Shown here one piece after another: positions 34,655 to 38,625 of a DNA stretch of 38,625 bases. The stretch comes from a virus: IMG/VR virus record IMGVR_UViG_3300017744_003660, positions 1 through 38,625 of that record. One strand, 5' to 3'. A program made the position numbers and the translations under genes. Under the pieces are notes generated by a model. That model did no database searches. It had not been told where the DNA came from and saw nothing but the letters and a program-made list of their open reading frames with translations. Each line of letters opens with the position of its first letter. The stretch's first letter is position 1.

Positions 34655-35094
34655 TCAGTAGCGTCGGTGTCAGATAGTAAGTAGTCAGCAATAGTATCCA
34701 AGTCAGCTGCCGCAATAGACATCTTGGCTTGAACCCATGCTGGCAACTGTAGCATCTTGTCGCCACCAATGTAAGTCTTTATGCGCAAACAAGCATTCTC
34801 TGCGGTCGCTATCTGGCGCAACACCATATATCCTTCTGGGTCAGCCTCTAATCCCTGTGCGATGGCTTTAGCTGCCTCTGAGAGGGGCTGAGTGCCCTCT
34901 AAGGCATCTAGAATACCAGCAGCGGACTCTACGGTCATTCCTCGTAGGATTAGGTCAATCTCACCGATTGTAGATGCGTGACCCGAACCAAGTAAGTGCT
35001 CTGCGATGTCAACATACATGTCGGCAGATTCTTCATTCTGCTCAGCAATAACTGAACCTTGTAGTGCCAATTCAATAAGTTCTTCCCTAGACAT
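34651..35094 (-). CDS. Conserved-looking helical protein, 147 aa
   Basis: Start at ATG 35094 (MSREELIELALQGS); an upstream extension crosses the terminator hairpin and is rejected. An all-helical, Ala/Leu/Asp-rich acidic protein (HLLGSGHASTIGEIDLIL, LSEAAKAIAQGLEADP). A single Cys (NACLRI). It resembles hypothetical cyanophage proteins of similar length; no function assigned. A CTAAATA motif is 25 bases upstream, making it the first gene after the nrdB-operon terminator. Confidence 0.65.
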   Translation of the reverse strand: MSREELIELALQGSVIAEQNEESADMYVDIAEHLLGSGHASTIGEIDLILRGMTVESAAGILDALEGTQPLSEAAKAIAQGLEADPEGYMVLRQIATAENACLRIKTYIGGDKMLQLPAWVQAKMSIAAADLDTIADYLLSDTDATE

Positions 35095-35118
35095 TATTTT
35101 AAGTAATACTTCATAAAA

Positions 35119-35126
35119 GTATTTAG
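35119..35126 (-). promoter_or_regulatory. Late-type motif CTAAATAC before the 147-aa gene
   Basis: CTAAATAC, 25 bases before ATG 35094, just downstream of a terminator. Confidence 0.45.
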
Positions 35127-35131
35127 ACAAT

Positions 35132-35157
35132 AAAAAAGCTCCCCTATTAAGGGAGCT
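35132..35157 (-). terminator. Rho-independent terminator of the nrd/oxygenase unit
   Basis: Minus-strand AGCTCCC, 7-base loop, GGGAGCT, then T6. The stop codon of the oxygenase gene (TAA) lies inside the hairpin loop, so coding and termination overlap. Confidence 0.8.
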
Positions 35158-35728
35158 CGTACATGGTGAACGCAATAGTCTGTCTATATGCTTTAGCTAA
35201 AGAATTAGGGGCGGACCCTCGATGGTCTCTATGTGCTGCACATAAACACCCATGGTTAGGGATAAAGGGAACATAGTGATAGTCACTTTCTGTGGCATAT
35301 ACAAATTCTCCTCCCCATAGTGAATCCCAGCTGGTATTAAGAAAAATGACAAACGTCCAACACCCCTCCACTCCATCTTGATGAAATGTATTTTCCATAT
35401 TAGGATATTGTATATTTGTATTGATGCGGACTAGAGATAGTTTTCTTTTTAATATTTTTTCCGACATTAATTTTATATTACTGCCAATACGAATAAATGT
35501 TAGGTTATCTCCTAGCAAATCATCGTTATATGTAATATTAATATTTTTATAATGATGTGGTTTTGATATCGCTAGTCTTGGCAATATATTAGATGAATCA
35601 ATTGAATTATTTTTAGTAACTATATTATTGTATCTGAAATTAAATTCATCACTTATAAGGCTAAAATCATTTCCAGATAATACATCTTTAATTTTATATA
35701 AAGATGTACTCACTTCTTCAAACTTCAT
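35147..35728 (-). CDS. 2-oxoglutarate/Fe(II) oxygenase, single domain, 193 aa
   Basis: Start at ATG 35728, ATGA-overlapped with the nrdB stop. Residues ~95-193 form the dioxygenase core: TFHQDGVEGCWTFVIFL with His116 and Asp118, WGGEFVYA (138-145), HGCLCAAHRDHRGSAP with distal His (169 or 166), and Arg182 in AYRQTIAFTMYEL. The first ~90 residues are divergent and Asn/Ile rich. By pattern it is like the 2OG-Fe(II) oxygenases frequent in T4-like cyanophages, whose substrates are unknown. Cotranscribed with nrdB, so expressed from an early-type promoter, unlike the tandem enzyme at 32753-33820. Confidence 0.83.
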   Translation of the reverse strand: MKFEEVSTSLYKIKDVLSGNDFSLISDEFNFRYNNIVTKNNSIDSSNILPRLAISKPHHYKNINITYNDDLLGDNLTFIRIGSNIKLMSEKILKRKLSLVRINTNIQYPNMENTFHQDGVEGCWTFVIFLNTSWDSLWGGEFVYATESDYHYVPFIPNHGCLCAAHRDHRGSAPNSLAKAYRQTIAFTMYELP

Positions 35729-36879
35729 AAAGTAAATCCAGAGAACTGATCTTCTTTCATATCCTGCTTTAAACCCCCAACAATATATGAGGTAATTTCT
35801 GTTTCTTGGGGAGCAACCTGGACACTCTTGGAGTTTAGCCAGTGCTCCGTCCAAGGTAGTGGGTTGTTCTTGGCTGGCACATCAAAGATAGGATCTAAAC
35901 CAATAGCTTTCATACGGCGATTAGCCACCCACTCAACGTAGTTAGACAGTAACTTTTCATTAAGACCGATCATAGACCCATCTTTGAATAGATACTCTGC
36001 CCATTCTTTTTCTTGCTGAACAGCAGCACGGAATGTGTTGATGACCCACTCCTTTTCTTCTTTGGCAATATCAACCATCTCAGGATCATCACCTCTCTCC
36101 CAGTTTTTTAGGATATTCTGGGTGATTACTAGGTGTTGTGACTCATCACGTGCAATTAAACTAATGATTTTAGCAGAACCTTCCATCTGCTTTAGCTCAC
36201 CGAAGGCAAAACTACAAGCAAATGATACGTAGAAACGAATGCCTTCTAGGATATTGACGTTAGCAACAGCACGATAGAGCTTACGCTTAAGCTCACGGCG
36301 CTCTTCCTGGGCAGTAGACACGTCTTCCTGTGCCTGCTCATAGACCTTACGGCTGTCATAGTCGTGAGCAGCATTGATAAACTCATTGTAGGCTGCTGTG
36401 ACGGCAGTAGCACGTTCTAGGATACGATCATCCTTAAGGATAGTATCAAATACTTCAGAAGGATCTGAATAGATGTTCTTAATAATATATGTGTAGGAAC
36501 GTGAATGGATCATCTCCATAAACTCCCACGCTTTCATACAACCTTCTAGTTCAGGTAGGGAGCAGTATGGGGCAAAAGCCATACTAGGACCACGCCCTTG
36601 TACTGAGTCTAGGAGGATTTGATATTTTAGATTACTAGTAAATATATGCTTCTGCTCTGGGCGCAACTTATGATAATCGGAACGATCTTTCTGAAGAGAG
36701 ACTTCTTCTGGCTTCCAAAAGAATCCTAACTGTTGTTGTGTTAGCTTTTCAAAAATAGGATACTTATAAGAATCATACCTCTGAACTCCTAATGGTTGTC
36801 CAAAGAACATTGGCTGTTTTTTAGTGTCAACTTCGTTAGAATTAAAAACAGTCATTCCTTCGATACTTTGCGTGGTCAT
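35725..36879 (-). CDS. nrdB: Class I ribonucleotide reductase beta subunit
   Basis: 384 aa. The diiron and radical residues are all present: Asp91 (LLDSVQGR), Glu122, His125 and radical Tyr129 in MEMIHSRSYTYII, Glu212 (LEGIRFYVSF), Glu246 and His249 (ARDESQHL). The C-terminal peptide (QDMKEDQFSGFTL) ends Phe-Thr-Leu, the tail that docks on NrdA. A second ATG at codon 9 is possible; TAGGAA lies upstream of the first. It supplies the tyrosyl radical for reduction of ribonucleotides during phage DNA synthesis. Separate promoter 22-50 bases upstream; stop overlaps the oxygenase gene. Confidence 0.96.
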   Translation of the reverse strand: MTTQSIEGMTVFNSNEVDTKKQPMFFGQPLGVQRYDSYKYPIFEKLTQQQLGFFWKPEEVSLQKDRSDYHKLRPEQKHIFTSNLKYQILLDSVQGRGPSMAFAPYCSLPELEGCMKAWEFMEMIHSRSYTYIIKNIYSDPSEVFDTILKDDRILERATAVTAAYNEFINAAHDYDSRKVYEQAQEDVSTAQEERRELKRKLYRAVANVNILEGIRFYVSFACSFAFGELKQMEGSAKIISLIARDESQHLVITQNILKNWERGDDPEMVDIAKEEKEWVINTFRAAVQQEKEWAEYLFKDGSMIGLNEKLLSNYVEWVANRRMKAIGLDPIFDVPAKNNPLPWTEHWLNSKSVQVAPQETEITSYIVGGLKQDMKEDQFSGFTL

Positions 36880-36900
36880 AAGTTCCTACGAGATTTTTTT

Positions 36901-36929
36901 ATTATAACAGAAAATGGGAATAGTGTCTA
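36901..36929 (-). promoter_or_regulatory. Sigma70-like promoter of nrdB (TAGACA-17-TGT-TATAAT)
   Basis: -35 TAGACA at 36924-36929 (5 of 6), 17-base spacer, -10 TATAAT at 36901-36906 with extended TG; 22 bases before ATG 36879, in the 79-base nrdA-nrdB gap. Confidence 0.7.
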
Positions 36930-36958
36930 TGACCCCATTCCCTTAATTATATATTATA

Positions 36959-38625
36959 TTAGATGGCGCAGCTGTCACAAGATTCATCGTCAGCTGATTC
37001 TAGTTTAGCTAGAAGATCACCCATTGTTTCTTCCTTAACTTCCTCTTCACCATCACTTGAAGTGTCATATGTGTTCTGATAGTAGCTGGTCTTCCACCCC
37101 ATTTTGTAAGTGGTGAGCCAGTCTTTGACCATAACAGATACGGGGACTTCTCCATCTGGATAGTTCTCTGGGTTGTATGACCAGTTGCCAGAAATGGCTT
37201 GGTCAAAGAACTTCTGCATTACAGCTACGATGTTAATGTAGCCTTCATTACTCTTCATATCCCACAATAAAGTGTAATGTTGCTTAAGAGTTTGGAAGGA
37301 AGGAACAATCTGCTTGAGAGGTCCTTTCTTACTCCTCTTGGTGGAGATGTATCCACGGGGTGGTTCTATACCATTAGTTGCGTTACAGACCACAGAGGAG
37401 CTTTCAGAAGGCATCTGTGCGCTTAGAGTGGAGTTGCGTACCCCATACTTGAGACAGTCGGCTCGTAGAGCTTCCCAGTCTAGTGAGAGATTGTTGGGAA
37501 TAATATCATCAACATCACTCTTGTATGTGTCAATGGGAAGAATACCGTGATGATACTTGGTGCGATCAGACCAACCACAAGCACCTTTCTCTTTGGCGAG
37601 ATTAGTTGTAGCTTTGATGAGGTAGTACTGGAAGTGCTCTGTAAGATCGTGGACTAGCTGTAGTGCCTCTGTATCGGCGTAGTTGACGTGGTGCTTGGCT
37701 AGGTAGTGTGCTAGTCCAATATAACCAATGCCAAGACTACGGCGGTTCTTAGTGGCAATCTCTGCGGCTTTGATTGGATACCCCTGGAAATCAATGAGTT
37801 CATCAAGTCCACGGACTGCTAGATCACATAGCTCTTCCATCTCTTCAAGGTTACGTAGCTTACCTACGTTGACTGCTGAAAGAATACAGAGAGCAATCTC
37901 ACCTTCACTGTCATCAATATGGGTAAGTGGTTTGGTTGGAAGTGTAATCTCTTGGCAGAGGTTAGACATCTCAACCTTATCAATGAATGATGAATGACTA
38001 TTACAGTGGTCAAGGTTCATAATATAGATACGACCTGTCTCTGCCCTCTCTTTGAGTAGGTCTAGGATAAGATCCTGTGCCTTTAATGTAGTTTTTGGAG
38101 TCATATCATTGAGCTCATACATCCTGTATAGAGTATCAAAGTCTTCTGTACCAAAGGCTTCATACAAACCAGGAACATCGTGAGGGGAGAATAGTGTGAT
38201 GTCTCCATTCTGAATAAACCTTTCATAGAAGATTTTACTCATTTGGATTGAGTAATCTAGCTTGCGGACTCTATTGTCTTCGGTACCTTTGTTATTCTTT
38301 AGAACGATAAGGTCTTTAATTTCTTGGTGCCAGATGGGAAAGTGAACAGTAGCAGAGCCGCCACGAATACCATTTTGAGTACAGCAGCGGACAGTAGATT
38401 CAAACTTTTTAAGGAATGGAATTAACCCGGTATGGCTGACCTCGCCACCACGGATCGTACTGTTGAGTCCACGGATTCTGCCAGCGTTGATCCCGATTCC
38501 AGCTCTTTGCGCAACGTATCTGCCAATAGCCATATCAGAGCTAAAGATAGAATCGAGACTGTCGTCGGAATCAATAAGAACGCAGCTAGCGTACTGCCTA
38601 AGGGGCGTTCTAACACCTGCCATAA
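36959..38625 (-). CDS. nrdA: Class I ribonucleotide reductase alpha subunit (N-terminus beyond window edge)
   Basis: The frame is open at the right edge. Visible residues correspond to about position 210 of E. coli NrdA onward; the Met near 38623 is internal (AGVRTPLRQYASCVLI). Active-site pieces: Cys in YASCVLI, the thiyl-radical Cys and partners in VEMSNLCQEI, the redox Cys in ALCILSAVN, Tyr-Tyr of the radical path in TSYYQNTY, and the C-terminal swapping pair CDSC before the final AI. The N-terminal ATP-cone region is outside the window, so allosteric type cannot be judged. No intein or intron interruption in the visible part. Works with NrdB encoded just downstream. Confidence 0.96.
   Translation of the reverse strand, partial: MAGVRTPLRQYASCVLIDSDDSLDSIFSSDMAIGRYVAQRAGIGINAGRIRGLNSTIRGGEVSHTGLIPFLKKFESTVRCCTQNGIRGGSATVHFPIWHQEIKDLIVLKNNKGTEDNRVRKLDYSIQMSKIFYERFIQNGDITLFSPHDVPGLYEAFGTEDFDTLYRMYELNDMTPKTTLKAQDLILDLLKERAETGRIYIMNLDHCNSHSSFIDKVEMSNLCQEITLPTKPLTHIDDSEGEIALCILSAVNVGKLRNLEEMEELCDLAVRGLDELIDFQGYPIKAAEIATKNRRSLGIGYIGLAHYLAKHHVNYADTEALQLVHDLTEHFQYYLIKATTNLAKEKGACGWSDRTKYHHGILPIDTYKSDVDDIIPNNLSLDWEALRADCLKYGVRNSTLSAQMPSESSSVVCNATNGIEPPRGYISTKRSKKGPLKQIVPSFQTLKQHYTLLWDMKSNEGYINIVAVMQKFFDQAISGNWSYNPENYPDGEVPVSVMVKDWLTTYKMGWKTSYYQNTYDTSSDGEEEVKEETMGDLLAKLESADDESCDSCAI

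Noticed and set aside
36959-38625. Intein or intron in nrdA, common in phage RNR genes
   Set aside because: The visible nrdA matches class I alpha subunits continuously through the active-site and C-terminal motifs with no insertion.

Overview
The window is one contiguous piece of a T4-like cyanophage (marine myovirus) genome, probably from a phage infecting Synechococcus or a related picocyanobacterium. The evidence is two high-light-inducible (Hli) genes, a CpeT-type phycobilin lyase gene, a phage-type peptide deformylase, class I ribonucleotide reductase genes nrdA and nrdB, collagen-like tail fibre proteins, T4-type late promoter motifs (TATAAATA/CTAAATA), and tight ATGA-overlapped packing. 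Every gene I support is on the minus strand, so transcription runs from high to low coordinates. Both window edges cut a gene: nrdA at the right and a Gly-rich virion-type protein at the left.

Layout, in direction of transcription. 38625-35147: nrdA, then nrdB behind a sigma70-like promoter, then a 2-oxoglutarate/Fe(II) oxygenase overlapping nrdB. 35094-32753: small conserved genes, a GIY-YIG protein and a tandem-domain 2OG/Fe(II) oxygenase behind a late-type promoter. 32731-29142: a C39-like peptidase/GH24 lysozyme fusion, cpeT, a Sec-signal lysozyme-like protein, small genes and peptide deformylase. 29085-27603: small hypothetical and membrane proteins. 27447-18482: a ten-gene glycan cluster starting just after a terminator with an extended -10 promoter: gmd, fcl/colC-like, colD-like (active-site Lys replaced by His), sulfotransferase, methyltransferase, glycosyltransferase-methyltransferase fusion, GT61, NAD-dependent epimerase, GT-A glycosyltransferase and GT25. 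18443-5492: three large collagen-like fibre proteins (1498, 727 and 1002 aa), a 600-aa fibre-like protein and a 196-aa Ig-like protein, mostly behind their own late promoters. They are interrupted by an hli pair that has its own sigma70-like promoter and terminator. 5458-1: an AbrB-like small protein, another glycosyltransferase, an SPFH-like membrane protein, a subtilisin-family protease, small genes and the Gly-rich virion protein.

How the genes may work together. nrdAB, peptide deformylase, hli and cpeT are the usual cyanophage host-takeover and photosynthesis-support set. The less ordinary part is the physical link between long Gly-Pro-Pro/Gly-X-Thr fibre genes and a complete nucleotide-sugar plus glycosyltransferase cluster that includes a GT25 (the family of collagen galactosyltransferases), with two prolyl-hydroxylase-type oxygenase genes nearby. 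I propose, as inference, that this phage hydroxylates and/or glycosylates its collagen-like fibres with a deoxy- or dideoxyhexose glycan that may be sulfated and methylated. The gmd, fcl/colC and colD-like genes are what is needed to make GDP-L-colitose rather than, or as well as, GDP-L-fucose. The alternative is that the cluster remodels the host surface polysaccharide.

Several genes here are under 60 codons (1163-1342, 1590-1769, 5288-5458, 10507-10683, 29142-29285, 29703-29864, 34269-34412, 34520-34654) and are easily missed. No tRNA, CRISPR array, IS element or attachment site was recognised, and no stretch longer than about 200 bases lacks a gene.
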